Source: Pseudomonadota bacterium (lineage in GTDB: Bacteria > Pseudomonadota > Alphaproteobacteria > Sphingomonadales > Sphingomonadaceae). Taken from it: a stretch of DNA of 64,000 bases. Position numbers and translations under genes: made by a program. Below the pieces are notes generated by a model. The model did no database searches, was not told where the DNA came from, and saw only the letters and a program-made list of their open reading frames with translations. The DNA lies in contig JAEXAY010000008.1 in the NCBI GenBank assembly GCA_023457895.1, forward strand, positions 85,625 to 149,624, written 5' to 3'. This document shows positions 36,930 to 43,519 of this stretch, in pieces. Numbering within the stretch: position 1 is the stretch's first letter; every line of letters starts with the position of its first letter.

Positions 36930-37103
36930 TCAAATCTGCAAACACACTATCAATCTGAAACGCCCGGACCCCATCGCATAAGCCCGCTGCAGCGCCTGTT
37001 GCGCGGCCTGCGGGCCGAGCGCCTCGAACTCCCTGATATTAGCCGCCGCGACGACATCCAGCCCATGCTTGCGCGTCAGGACGATAGTCAGCCTCTTCTC
37101 CAC
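36930..37103 (-). CDS. Short ORF truncated at the low-GC junction
   Basis: From a GTG at 37103, just after the acyltransferase stop, 57 codons run to 36930. The first 45 or so look like genuine coding sequence (EKRLTIVLTRKHGLDVVAAA, REFEALGPQAAQQALQRAYA) with high-GC codon use. The last ones (RFRLIVCLQI) read into the AT-rich patch that holds the DUF5677 gene. The simplest reading is a gene whose 3' part was replaced when the patch arrived. No family recognised. Confidence 0.4.
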   Translation of the reverse strand: MEKRLTIVLTRKHGLDVVAAANIREFEALGPQAAQQALQRAYAMGSGRFRLIVCLQI

Positions 37104-37115
37104 ATCCTCATGGCC

Positions 37116-38471
37116 TCACCCCACCCGCTTCACCAGCCCCCGCACCGGGCCGAAGCCGATGAGCGCGGCGCCGATGAAGGGGAGCGCTACCACCCATAGC
37201 CGCACGCCGGTCACGCCTTCGGGGCTGGCGATGCTGATCGCGGCGGTGAGGGCGAGGCCAAGACAGGTGAGGACCAGCCCCGCCACCAGCCGCCAGTGGG
37301 GGACGTCCTCGCGCGGTGGGATGCCGCGGCGGCTGTCGGATTGCTCGGCGCGCGCGAACAGCGCGATCATCGGCAGGAGCGCCGCGATATAGAGCGCGAA
37401 CCACAGCGGCCTTGCGAGCCACCATGCGCCGCTCCCCGGCTGCACGTGGAGGCCGATGCCACCCGCGAGCCACGCCGCCACCATCACCAGCACGAAGGCG
37501 GTGAGGTGCCACAGATAGACCGTCATGATCATCCCGTTCAGCAGCACCACGGCGGTCCACAGCGTGCGGTTTTCGAGCGCGCGTTTGAGGACCGGCTCGA
37601 GCGCGAGGGCAAACCCCGCCTGCGCGATGCCCAGCGCCAGCAACGCCAGCGTCGGCGGCATCGAGTTGGAGAGGTCCGATCCCGGAACACCGATCATCGC
37701 CACCGGATAGGGGCCGAGGCCGACCAGCAGGCCGAGCGCGACGAGCCCGCCCAGCCCCCATAGCAGCGCCCTCGACGGCGGACGGAACCAGCCCTCGCTC
37801 CACGCATAGCCGAGCTGGTGCACCGCGACCCAGACAAACAGGAAATTGGCGAAATTGATGTAGGGCACGCCAAAGCGGATCGACGCCGCATCGACCGTCA
37901 CCGCGCCCGCGACCAGCGCCCAGAAGCTCGCCATGCCCCAGCGCTTCCATGCCGCATGGCTGAGCGGCACCAGCGCGGAAACCATCAGATAGACCGAAAG
38001 GAACCACACCGGCACCAGCGCGAGCCCCGCTGACATCTTCACGATGCCGCGCTCGATCCCCATCAGCGTGCCGAACATCGCGATGAAGGTCCAGATGAGG
38101 AACAGCGGCATGACCGGATTGATCAGCCGCCGCACCCGGCCGGAAAACCAGTGGGCGTAGGTCCCGCCATCTCGCCGGTTCGCGGCCCAGCTCGTCCCGT
38201 TGGAAAAGCCGCCGACGAGGAAGAATAGCGGCATCACCTGAAACCCCCAGGTCAGCCACTGCGTCCATGGCAGGATCCCGAGCAAATGCCCGCCCTCGAC
38301 CACGCCATCCCGGATAGAGGGCGCGGCGACCAGCCAGTGCCCGATCACCACCGCGAGGATCGAGAGCGCGCGGAGGAAATCGACCACGCGGTTGCGGCTG
38401 GGCGGCGCCTTGTCCGCCAGCGCCTGCGCCCTCGGCCAAAGGCCGCGTTTCGGGTTTGATTTTGCGCTCAT
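37116..38471 (-). CDS. Acyltransferase-3 family membrane protein
   Basis: A 451-aa integral membrane acyltransferase (Acyl_transf_3) with about ten to eleven transmembrane helices. It begins with the family signature RVVDFLRALSILAVVIGHW, whose His is the expected catalytic residue. FFLVGGFSNGTSW, RRLINPVMPLFLIW and VYLWHLTAFVL follow. Members O-acylate polysaccharides, lipids or antibiotics; the acceptor is unknown here. The ATG at 38471 has AGGGGGG upstream. The frame is open to 38618 only through a palindromic repeat. Confidence 0.9.
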   Translation of the reverse strand: MSAKSNPKRGLWPRAQALADKAPPSRNRVVDFLRALSILAVVIGHWLVAAPSIRDGVVEGGHLLGILPWTQWLTWGFQVMPLFFLVGGFSNGTSWAANRRDGGTYAHWFSGRVRRLINPVMPLFLIWTFIAMFGTLMGIERGIVKMSAGLALVPVWFLSVYLMVSALVPLSHAAWKRWGMASFWALVAGAVTVDAASIRFGVPYINFANFLFVWVAVHQLGYAWSEGWFRPPSRALLWGLGGLVALGLLVGLGPYPVAMIGVPGSDLSNSMPPTLALLALGIAQAGFALALEPVLKRALENRTLWTAVVLLNGMIMTVYLWHLTAFVLVMVAAWLAGGIGLHVQPGSGAWWLARPLWFALYIAALLPMIALFARAEQSDSRRGIPPREDVPHWRLVAGLVLTCLGLALTAAISIASPEGVTGVRLWVVALPFIGAALIGFGPVRGLVKRVG

Positions 38472-38585
38472 CTGTTCCCCCCTTCCTGCGCCTTTTGGCG
38501 TCCCATGCCGAAGCCTGCAAGCCTCTCCGGACCTCGGCGCGGACGGGTTTACGCGGAGGCGCGAAGGCGCGGAGAGTTTGTGCTT

Positions 38586-38671
38586 CGTCATTCCGGCGAA
38601 CGCGGGAATCCATCTCACGCCATATGAATTTCAGCCTCGCCAGATGGGTCCCCGCCTGCGCGGGGACGACG
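38586..38671. repeat. Palindromic repeat upstream of the acyltransferase
   Basis: CGTCATTCCGGCGAACGCGG (left) and CCGCCTGCGCGGGGACGACG (right) are imperfect inverted copies of the common 'NNCGTCATTCCCGCGAA' type intergenic repeat. It occupies the first part of a 405-bp gap (38472-38876), the second part of which holds a tandem repeat; nothing else is seen there. Confidence 0.75.
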
Positions 38672-38700
38672 GCGTTGGTATTTCCCATGACCCGGCGCCC

Positions 38701-38760
38701 CCGCGTGAAATCATAACGACCCGCGTGAAATCATGACGACCCGTGTGAAATCATGACGAA
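38701..38760. repeat. Three tandem copies of a 20-bp repeat
   Basis: CCGCGTGAAATCATAACGAC, CCGCGTGAAATCATGACGAC and CCGTGTGAAATCATGACGAA follow one another without spacer (38701-38720, 38721-38740, 38741-38760). The 20-bp period equals about two helical turns, as in arrays of protein-binding sites. The array lies 117 bp before the first DUF3617 gene. Confidence 0.9.
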
Positions 38761-38876
38761 CAGCCGGCGCGCGAACTGGCAGCTCCCGTCCCCGTATCTC
38801 CGCTTGCAGTGCGGCCGCCGTCATGCGACACCCGTATCAGGGTCAAAATCATCACCATGGATATAAGGGAGACAAT

Positions 38877-39392
38877 ATGCGTGCAGTTTTGATCGGAACG
38901 GCCCTCGCCCTCGCGCTGACGGCGTGCAGCGGGAGCAAGGACCCCAATGAAGCCGCCAAGGAAAGCATTGCCACGTCGCAGCTTCAGCCGGGCGAATATA
39001 CAACCAAGATGCAGATCACCCGGCTGGAAATGCCCGGCATGCCCGCCGCGCAGGTCGAGCAGATGAAGCAGCAGATGTCGGCCGCGATGAACATCCCGAG
39101 CTTCTGCCTCACGCCCGAACAGGCCAAGGCGGGGTCGGAAGAAATGTTCAAGAAAATGGGCCAGGGCGACTGCAAGTTCGAAAAGTTCAGCGATACCGGC
39201 AGCACCGTTTCGGGCACGATGAACTGTTCGGCGCAGGGCGGTGCGGCGATGACGATGACCTTCAACGGCACCAAGACCGACACCAGCTCGTCAACCGACA
39301 GCGAAGTCCGCATGAAAGGCCCGACCGGCGAGATGGTCATCGGCAGCCATGTCGAGATGAACCGCACCGGCGCGTGCAAGACGGGCGCATAA
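38877..39392 (+). CDS. DUF3617 lipoprotein, copy 1
   Basis: A 171-aa lipoprotein: signal ending in LALTACSG, then the DUF3617 layout with QLQPGEYTTKMQITRLEMPG, SFCLTPEQAKAGSEEMF, DCKFEKFSDTGSTVSGTMNC and a terminal VEMNRTGACK. Two Cys pairs are placed as in other members. Function unknown. AAGGGAGA lies 6 bp before the ATG at 38877. It has its own terminator, so it is separate from the second copy. Confidence 0.87.
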   Translation: MRAVLIGTALALALTACSGSKDPNEAAKESIATSQLQPGEYTTKMQITRLEMPGMPAAQVEQMKQQMSAAMNIPSFCLTPEQAKAGSEEMFKKMGQGDCKFEKFSDTGSTVSGTMNCSAQGGAAMTMTFNGTKTDTSSSTDSEVRMKGPTGEMVIGSHVEMNRTGACKTGA

Positions 39393-39428
39393 GCCCGGCC
39401 GGACTCCACCGCGCAAAAAATCATCAAC

Positions 39429-39465
39429 CGGGCGGGCCGCCCAGACGGCTTTCGCCCGGTTTTTC
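39429..39465 (+). terminator. Rho-independent terminator
   Basis: CCGGGCG (39429-39435) pairs with CGCCCGG (39454-39460), with an inner GGCCG/CGGCT stem, and is followed by TTTTT. It closes the first DUF3617 gene. Confidence 0.85.
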
Positions 39466-39564
39466 ATGCCATCCGGCGGCCGGGCGGATTTCGCCTGTCC
39501 GATCCCGCTTGCATAACAGCCGCGCATCCGCATAGTCGCGGCGCAAAGGCGAGAGAGGATGAGA

Positions 39565-40155
39565 ATGCGCACAACCATAACCGGACTGGTGACGGGCCTC
39601 GCGCTGATGGCGCTTGGCGGATGCAGCCGCGAGCCGACGGTCGAGGAAGTGCGCACCGAAGCGGGCCAGCTCGCAAAGCTGGTGCCCGGCAATTATGAAA
39701 CCCGCGTAAGAGTGACCCGCTTCAAGGCGCCCGGCATTCCATCCGCGCAGCGCGAGGCGCTGGAGCGCAAGCTCGGCGGCAGCGCGCAGGTGGTCGAACG
39801 CTGCGTCACGCCGGAGGAGGCCGACAAGGGCATCCAGCCGATGCTCGATTCCATCCTGGGCCAGCGCGAATGCAAGTTCGAACAGTTCGACGTCGCGGGC
39901 AACCGCATCAGGGGCGAGCTCGCCTGCCAGACCGGGCTTGGCCCCGCGGCGCGGATGAAGCTCGACGGCACGGTGGAACCCGAACAGATCAGCGCCGCCA
40001 CCAATATGAGCATCAAACTGCCCTTCCCGCCGATCGGTGTTGATGTCGACATGCAGATCGACATGAAGCGTACCGGGGCGTGCAAGCCTGCACAGCCCGC
40101 CGCTCCGGACGCGGGCGCCCCCGCTGACACGAAGGCGCAACAGCAACAGCCTTAG
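39565..40155 (+). CDS. DUF3617 lipoprotein, copy 2
   Basis: A 196-aa relative of the preceding gene: lipobox ALGGCS, then LVPGNYETRVRVTRFKAPGI, VERCVTPEEADKGIQ, ECKFEQFDVAGNRIRGELAC and DMQIDMKRTGACK, with an added Pro/Ala/Gln-rich tail. Order and cysteine positions match copy 1 although identity is modest, so this is an old tandem duplication. GAGAGG abuts an ATG at 39559 but is six bases from the ATG at 39565, which is preferred. Confidence 0.85.
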   Translation: MRTTITGLVTGLALMALGGCSREPTVEEVRTEAGQLAKLVPGNYETRVRVTRFKAPGIPSAQREALERKLGGSAQVVERCVTPEEADKGIQPMLDSILGQRECKFEQFDVAGNRIRGELACQTGLGPAARMKLDGTVEPEQISAATNMSIKLPFPPIGVDVDMQIDMKRTGACKPAQPAAPDAGAPADTKAQQQQP

Positions 40156-40191
40156 ACAATAGCAAGTTCAAGCAAGAGGAAAGGGACAGCC

Positions 40192-40587
40192 ATGTTCGGT
40201 TATGTGACGCTCGGCACCAACGATATCGAGAAAGCCCGCGGCTTTTATTCGGACCTTCTCGGCCGCATCGGCGCCAAGGAACTGATGCGCTTCGACCATA
40301 ATGGTTTCACCATGTATGGCACCGCGTTCGACAAGCCCGCGCTCGCGGTCACGCCGCCCTATGACGGCAAGGCGGCGACGGTCGGCAACGGCGTGATGCC
40401 CGCGCTCACGGTTGACAGCCGCGCCCGGGTCGATGAACTCCACGCGCGGGCGCTGGAACTGGGCGGCAGCTGCGAAGGCGCTCCGGGCGTGCGCGGCGAA
40501 GAGGGCGACCAGGCCTTTTACGGCGCCTATTTCCGCGACCTCGACGGCAACAAGCTGTGCGCCTATCATATCGGCCCGGCGGACTGA
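40192..40587 (+). CDS. VOC-superfamily (glyoxalase-like) protein
   Basis: A 131-aa protein with two vicinal-oxygen-chelate modules: MFGYVTLGTNDIEKARGFYS at the start and GAYFRDLDGNKLCAYHIG at the end. The usual first metal His is replaced (GYVTLGTND), so it may not be a metal enzyme; relatives often bind small molecules or antibiotics. It follows the second DUF3617 gene by 36 bp on the same strand. AGGAAAGGGACAGCC precedes the ATG. Confidence 0.85.
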   Translation: MFGYVTLGTNDIEKARGFYSDLLGRIGAKELMRFDHNGFTMYGTAFDKPALAVTPPYDGKAATVGNGVMPALTVDSRARVDELHARALELGGSCEGAPGVRGEEGDQAFYGAYFRDLDGNKLCAYHIGPAD

Positions 40588-40605
40588 GCGGGGAGTGTAA
40601 TGCCG

Positions 40606-40741
40606 CACCCTCCCTTGCCAGGGAGGGTCAAAAAAGCGCGCGCTTTTTTGGGGTGGGTATGTTGGTTTACCCGGCCAGCACCTTACCCACTCCGAAAAAT
40701 TCTGTGAAGTTTTCGATCCCTCCCTGGCAAGGGAGGGTCGG
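40606..40741. repeat. Compound palindromic repeat
   Basis: CCCTCCCTTGCCAGGGAGGG (40608-40627) and the closely related CCCTCCCTGGCAAGGGAGGG near 40721-40740 flank an inner AAAAAAGCGCGCGCTTTTTT hairpin (40630-40649). It fills most of the 201-bp gap between the VOC and HNH genes. Confidence 0.85.
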
Positions 40742-40788
40742 AACATGCTCCGCTTGCTCCGCCGGCCGGGAGGGCCTAGCAAGCCTTT

Positions 40789-41106
40789 ATGGCTTATTCT
40801 GACGACCCTGGCGACTCCGGCGACGACGCGCCCGCCGCCACGCCTCGCTGCTGGCTGTGCGAGCGGCCGCTTGGAAGCCAGGTCGAATGGCATCATCCGG
40901 TGCCGAAAAGCCGCAAGGGACGCGAAACCGTGGCGGTCCACCCGATCTGCCACCAGACGCTCCACGCGCGCTTTACCAACCGCGAACTCGAACGCATCGG
41001 CACCAATCGCGACACGGTGCTCGAAGACGGCCAGATCGCCCGCTTCATCCAGTGGGTTTCGACCAAGGACCCCGATTTCCACGCGCCCACGCATAAGCGG
41101 GGATAG
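40789..41106 (+). CDS. HNH-type nuclease-like protein
   Basis: A 105-aa protein with a compact HNH motif: a zinc-type pair CWLCERPL, then VEWHHPVPKS (His-His), and HPICHQTLHARF at the end of the fold. Small stand-alone HNH proteins of this kind are common in sphingomonads and their substrate is not established. Acidic N-terminus (SDDPGDSGDDAPA). It ends 13 bp from the converging stop of the cluster at 41120-43323 and is probably not part of it. Confidence 0.83.
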   Translation: MAYSDDPGDSGDDAPAATPRCWLCERPLGSQVEWHHPVPKSRKGRETVAVHPICHQTLHARFTNRELERIGTNRDTVLEDGQIARFIQWVSTKDPDFHAPTHKRG

Positions 41107-41119
41107 CCGGACGCCGCGC

Positions 41120-41989
41120 TTAACAGAATAGTTCAAGCATCCCTGTTGATCGGGTGAACCGCGCACTGCATGATCCCAGCCAGTCCTTGCCCAGTATCAG
41201 ATAGGGCTTTTCGCGGTATCGCCGCTCGCTGGGGCGGCGGCCGTTGACGACGATTGTGGCCTGCTCATCCTCGTCATCAATCGTGGCCGCCATCTGTTTC
41301 AACTGGGTTGCCCGTTCAGCGGAAACCCTGCTGTCGACGGCCTCCAGCCGACGCCCGCCAAAATCTATCCCGTTGAGGTCCAGCCGTTCGACAGGACGGA
41401 CAATGGAAAAGGCTACCGGGCTTTCGCTCACGCGACCGGACGACAACGCCTTGTCCGCATCGAGCAAAATCTGCCCGCCCACGCGATTGGTGATCGAACC
41501 GCTGCGGGAAAAATCGAAACGGATATCAAAGGACTGACCGGCGATGGGCTGACGAGCGATCCATTTGCCCCTGATGCGCTGCAGCTTGATACGATAGGAT
41601 GGCAAACCACCGCGTTCACCAGACCACCAAATATGGTTCGCAGGGACCGCATCGACGCCGATACCACCGTCAAAACCGGTCATATAAGTCCGCCCGAAAC
41701 TCGCCACCCGCAGCTTGGGTACGCTGGCCCCGCCAACCACGGATCTTATTGTCGCCGTGCGTCCGCGTAAGGTGGTCCCGGCCACCTTTGCCTTCGGCGC
41801 CATCATGCCGCCGGACATATGAATTCGGCTGGCGGCTTCCGGATTGAGGATGGCCAGCGGCGGGGCATCCAGCGTCGGCTGCAGGCGCAAAAGCTGACCG
41901 TCGATCGTCACGTTCAACGGTTGTGCACACAAGGGGGCCGGACCATGTAGCAGCATTGCGACGATGAACATGGCTGGCTTGACCAGCAT
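41120..41989 (-). CDS. Secreted degenerate retropepsin-like protein (last gene of the peptide cluster)
   Basis: A 289-aa exported protein with a signal peptide ending near PLCAQ. The body is all-beta with features of two-lobed retropepsin-like proteases of sphingomonads: LDAPPLAILNPEAASRI where an active enzyme has Asp-Thr-Gly, GFDGGIGVDAV as the flap-side DG(I/V)(I/L)G element, and LILGKDWLGSCSARFTRSTG near the C-terminus. The catalytic Asp-Thr/Ser-Gly is not conserved (Leu-Asp-Ala-Pro), so it may bind rather than cut, or use another mechanism. Cysteines near the end could pair. The ATG at 41989 has AAAGGA upstream and gives a clean signal peptide; an ATG at 42013 overlaps the gene before. 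Family call is tentative. Confidence 0.6.
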   Translation of the reverse strand: MLVKPAMFIVAMLLHGPAPLCAQPLNVTIDGQLLRLQPTLDAPPLAILNPEAASRIHMSGGMMAPKAKVAGTTLRGRTATIRSVVGGASVPKLRVASFGRTYMTGFDGGIGVDAVPANHIWWSGERGGLPSYRIKLQRIRGKWIARQPIAGQSFDIRFDFSRSGSITNRVGGQILLDADKALSSGRVSESPVAFSIVRPVERLDLNGIDFGGRRLEAVDSRVSAERATQLKQMAATIDDEDEQATIVVNGRRPSERRYREKPYLILGKDWLGSCSARFTRSTGMLELFC

Positions 41990-42002
41990 GCGATATTTCC
42001 TT

Positions 42003-42458
42003 TCAGCCTTCATCCATCATATCCTTGACCAGAAGATCTCCGTCATACCCCCTGAGATAAGCTGTCGCCGTGCAGGTCGCAGCCGAATATGAACCCGGTT
42101 TTGTTACCAGTATTTCTACTCCGATTGTGGCGAAATTCAGGGTGTGACCAAGAATCCGTGCGCGAATTTCAACGCGCTTCCCCTTGACCGGCCGATAACA
42201 GGACCAGGTCATGTTCGTGGTGAAGATCGATCGCACCGAGCCGCGCACCTCCCACAAGGTAAAGGATGCAAGAATATCGATCGCCGAAAAGATCGCTGCC
42301 CCGGCCAGGCGGAATCTGGCGCCATCCGGGCGAGAGACCGCAAGCGTCAGCGCTCCTCGCTCAAAAACAATTATCTGCGTCTCATATCCCTGTAGCGGAC
42401 CAGCCGCCAGAATATGTTTCAGCCGATACGTAATATCAGTCATCCCGATTTCAGCCAT
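42003..42458 (-). CDS. Hotdog-fold (PaaI-type thioesterase-like) protein of the peptide cluster
   Basis: A 151-aa cytosolic protein with the hotdog pattern. A long central helix follows the glycine (AGAAIFSAIDILASFTLWEV, with Asp at the position used by PaaI-type thioesterases). It then has strands TTNMTWSCYRPVKGKRVEIR, ARILGHTLNFATIGVEI and AATCTATAYLRG. Such folds hydrolyse or bind acyl-CoA thioesters. The ATG at 42458 overlaps the end of the di-iron gene by 8 bp; an ATG at 42443 is the alternative. GC content is lower than flanking genes. The role in the cluster is unknown; acyl transfer, hydrolysis or dimeric binding are open. Confidence 0.65.
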   Translation of the reverse strand: MAEIGMTDITYRLKHILAAGPLQGYETQIIVFERGALTLAVSRPDGARFRLAGAAIFSAIDILASFTLWEVRGSVRSIFTTNMTWSCYRPVKGKRVEIRARILGHTLNFATIGVEILVTKPGSYSAATCTATAYLRGYDGDLLVKDMMDEG

Positions 42459-43164
42459 CGATCCGCTCATGGGTCGCGAAATAGTGAGCCATCTCACCGA
42501 TTTCTTTCCAGCAGTTGGCGAGATAGGATTGCTTATATTCGTGCGCGATGTCGACAAATGCGGGGTCGGCTATGATATCCGCGATATATTTCGCGGTGTA
42601 GCCGACATGACGGATTTCATCCGCCTGAACCGCCTTGATCTGCTTGATGAGAAGCGGCGTGCATCGCCAGTCCACCCGCCCAAGTGCCTCGAGATAATTA
42701 TCGAGTATGAACAGGTTGCGTACCTCGGCCCAATGGATCGAGACGATCAGATATTTCCAGGCATCTGTCCCTGACAGGTTGCGGATCGTCGGTGCCGGAT
42801 CGCGATATTTGAGCGGGAAATGTTCGATGCCGAAATCGTCGGCGACCCGTTCGGCCATGGCCTTGAACATCCGGTGGTGGCGCTGCTCGTCCAGACCGTG
42901 CGCGACAATCGCTGCGCCAATTCCGTCCGGCGCTTCTGCCCCGATCGCCGCAATGATTTCGCCGCCTTCCAGTTCCGTCTCTGCATGTTTGGAAAAGCGA
43001 ACAATAAGCGCGCCGGCGTCACTCATCATACGCAGATTGGCGCTACGATAAGCGGCCAGCAATAGCGCAAAATCATCATCGAAAAAATGCTCGACAAGAC
43101 GGCGGTAGCCATCGGACACCGGGAAGCCCTCGTGCTGAACGGCCTCGTAAATCAAGCTGTGCAT
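42451..43164 (-). CDS. Ferritin-like di-iron protein, probable oxygenase of the peptide cluster
   Basis: A 237-aa helical protein with a complete ferritin-like di-iron ligand set: Glu62/Glu64 (HAETELEGG), Glu93-x-x-His96 (LDEQRHHRMF), Glu147 (IHWAEVRN) and Glu183-x-x-His186 (ADEIRHVGY). The order E / ExxH / E / ExxH is that of di-iron oxidases and oxygenases such as the AurF and rubrerythrin groups. It is not a short ferritin: the four helices sit in a 237-residue frame with an aromatic middle. The ATG at 43164 is chosen; an ATG at 43200 would start within the hairpin. First enzyme gene after the 25-residue peptide, and the best candidate for modifying it. Confidence 0.75.
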   Translation of the reverse strand: MHSLIYEAVQHEGFPVSDGYRRLVEHFFDDDFALLLAAYRSANLRMMSDAGALIVRFSKHAETELEGGEIIAAIGAEAPDGIGAAIVAHGLDEQRHHRMFKAMAERVADDFGIEHFPLKYRDPAPTIRNLSGTDAWKYLIVSIHWAEVRNLFILDNYLEALGRVDWRCTPLLIKQIKAVQADEIRHVGYTAKYIADIIADPAFVDIAHEYKQSYLANCWKEIGEMAHYFATHERIDG

Positions 43165-43181
43165 TGTCCAACCCCCGCAAC

Positions 43182-43214
43182 GAGGCCGGAACCTGCGCAA
43201 CAGATTCCGGCCTC
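43182..43214 (-). promoter_or_regulatory. Strong hairpin between peptide gene and di-iron gene (attenuator-like)
   Basis: GAGGCCGGAA (43182-43191) and TTCCGGCCTC (43205-43214) are a perfect 10-bp inverted repeat with a 13-nt loop, starting 32 bases after the peptide stop. No T-run follows, so it is more likely an mRNA-stabilising or partial-stop hairpin that favours the peptide over the enzymes, as is common in peptide operons. The T-rich stretch after the peptide stop precedes the hairpin. Confidence 0.7.
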
Positions 43215-43245
43215 AAGCGTGGCGCCGAGCGCCAGAAAAAAGAAA

Positions 43246-43323
43246 TCAGAATTCCCAGGTCCAGCGACGCGGCTGAATGCAAATGCCGCGCTCTTCTTCT
43301 TCGATCAGCAAAATATGTTTCAT
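43246..43323 (-). CDS. 25-residue peptide, candidate RiPP precursor
   Basis: A 26-codon frame (25 residues plus TGA). It begins MKHILLI, continues with four Glu (8-11), Arg12-Gly13, a single Cys15, Pro18, Arg19-Arg20, and ends Trp21-Thr22-Trp23-Glu24-Phe25. AGGAG stands 7 bases before the ATG, stronger than at most genes in the window. It is the first gene after a perfect -10 hexamer and an operator-like palindrome, and its three downstream neighbours are overlapping or closely packed. Size and place match precursor peptides such as PqqA. Alternatives are a regulatory leader peptide (two Trp codons, followed by a hairpin, but no tryptophan genes downstream) or a small functional peptide. Too short for routine gene callers. 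Confidence 0.6.
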   Translation of the reverse strand: MKHILLIEEEERGICIQPRRWTWEF

Positions 43324-43358
43324 GATTCTTCTCCTACAACTGCTCTATTGAGAGCATG

Positions 43359-43373
43359 GCCAAATAATTTGGC
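43359..43373. promoter_or_regulatory. Perfect 15-bp palindrome, candidate operator of the peptide operon
   Basis: GCCAAAT-A-ATTTGGC is a perfect 7-bp inverted repeat 35 bp upstream of the peptide start and about 65 bp downstream of the -10 box. A small hairpin TGCTCT-ATTG-AGAGCA (43341-43356) lies between it and the Shine-Dalgarno. Confidence 0.6.
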
Positions 43374-43437
43374 TGGATTGAATCAGGCAACCGAATCAAC
43401 ATCCAAAAGCGCTACTATCGCTCATGCTTATGTCCAT

Positions 43438-43443
43438 ATTATA
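43438..43443 (-). promoter_or_regulatory. Perfect -10 box (TATAAT) upstream of the peptide operon
   Basis: Minus-strand GGTTATAATATGG contains a perfect TATAAT. No good TTGACA-like -35 lies 17 bp upstream, so an activator or another sigma factor may be needed. The predicted leader of about 110 nt contains the palindrome and hairpin at 43341-43373. Confidence 0.5.
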
Positions 43444-43519
43444 ACCGAAACGGACAATGCGCCCTTATTGACAATGTTGTTAATTATTTGACGATAAATT
43501 TTATTTACTATCAAAAATC

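Noticed and set aside
37108..38688. Alternative 526-codon frame over the acyltransferase
   Set aside because: Out-of-frame Arg/Gly/Ala-rich translation without membrane helices; the true frame has the acyltransferase-3 signature.
38701..38760. CRISPR array
   Set aside because: Repeats are directly tandem with no spacers, and no cas genes are present.
43246..43323. Tryptophan-attenuator leader peptide
   Set aside because: Trp codons are not adjacent, the following hairpin lacks a T-run, and the downstream genes are not tryptophan genes. Kept only as an alternative to a precursor peptide.
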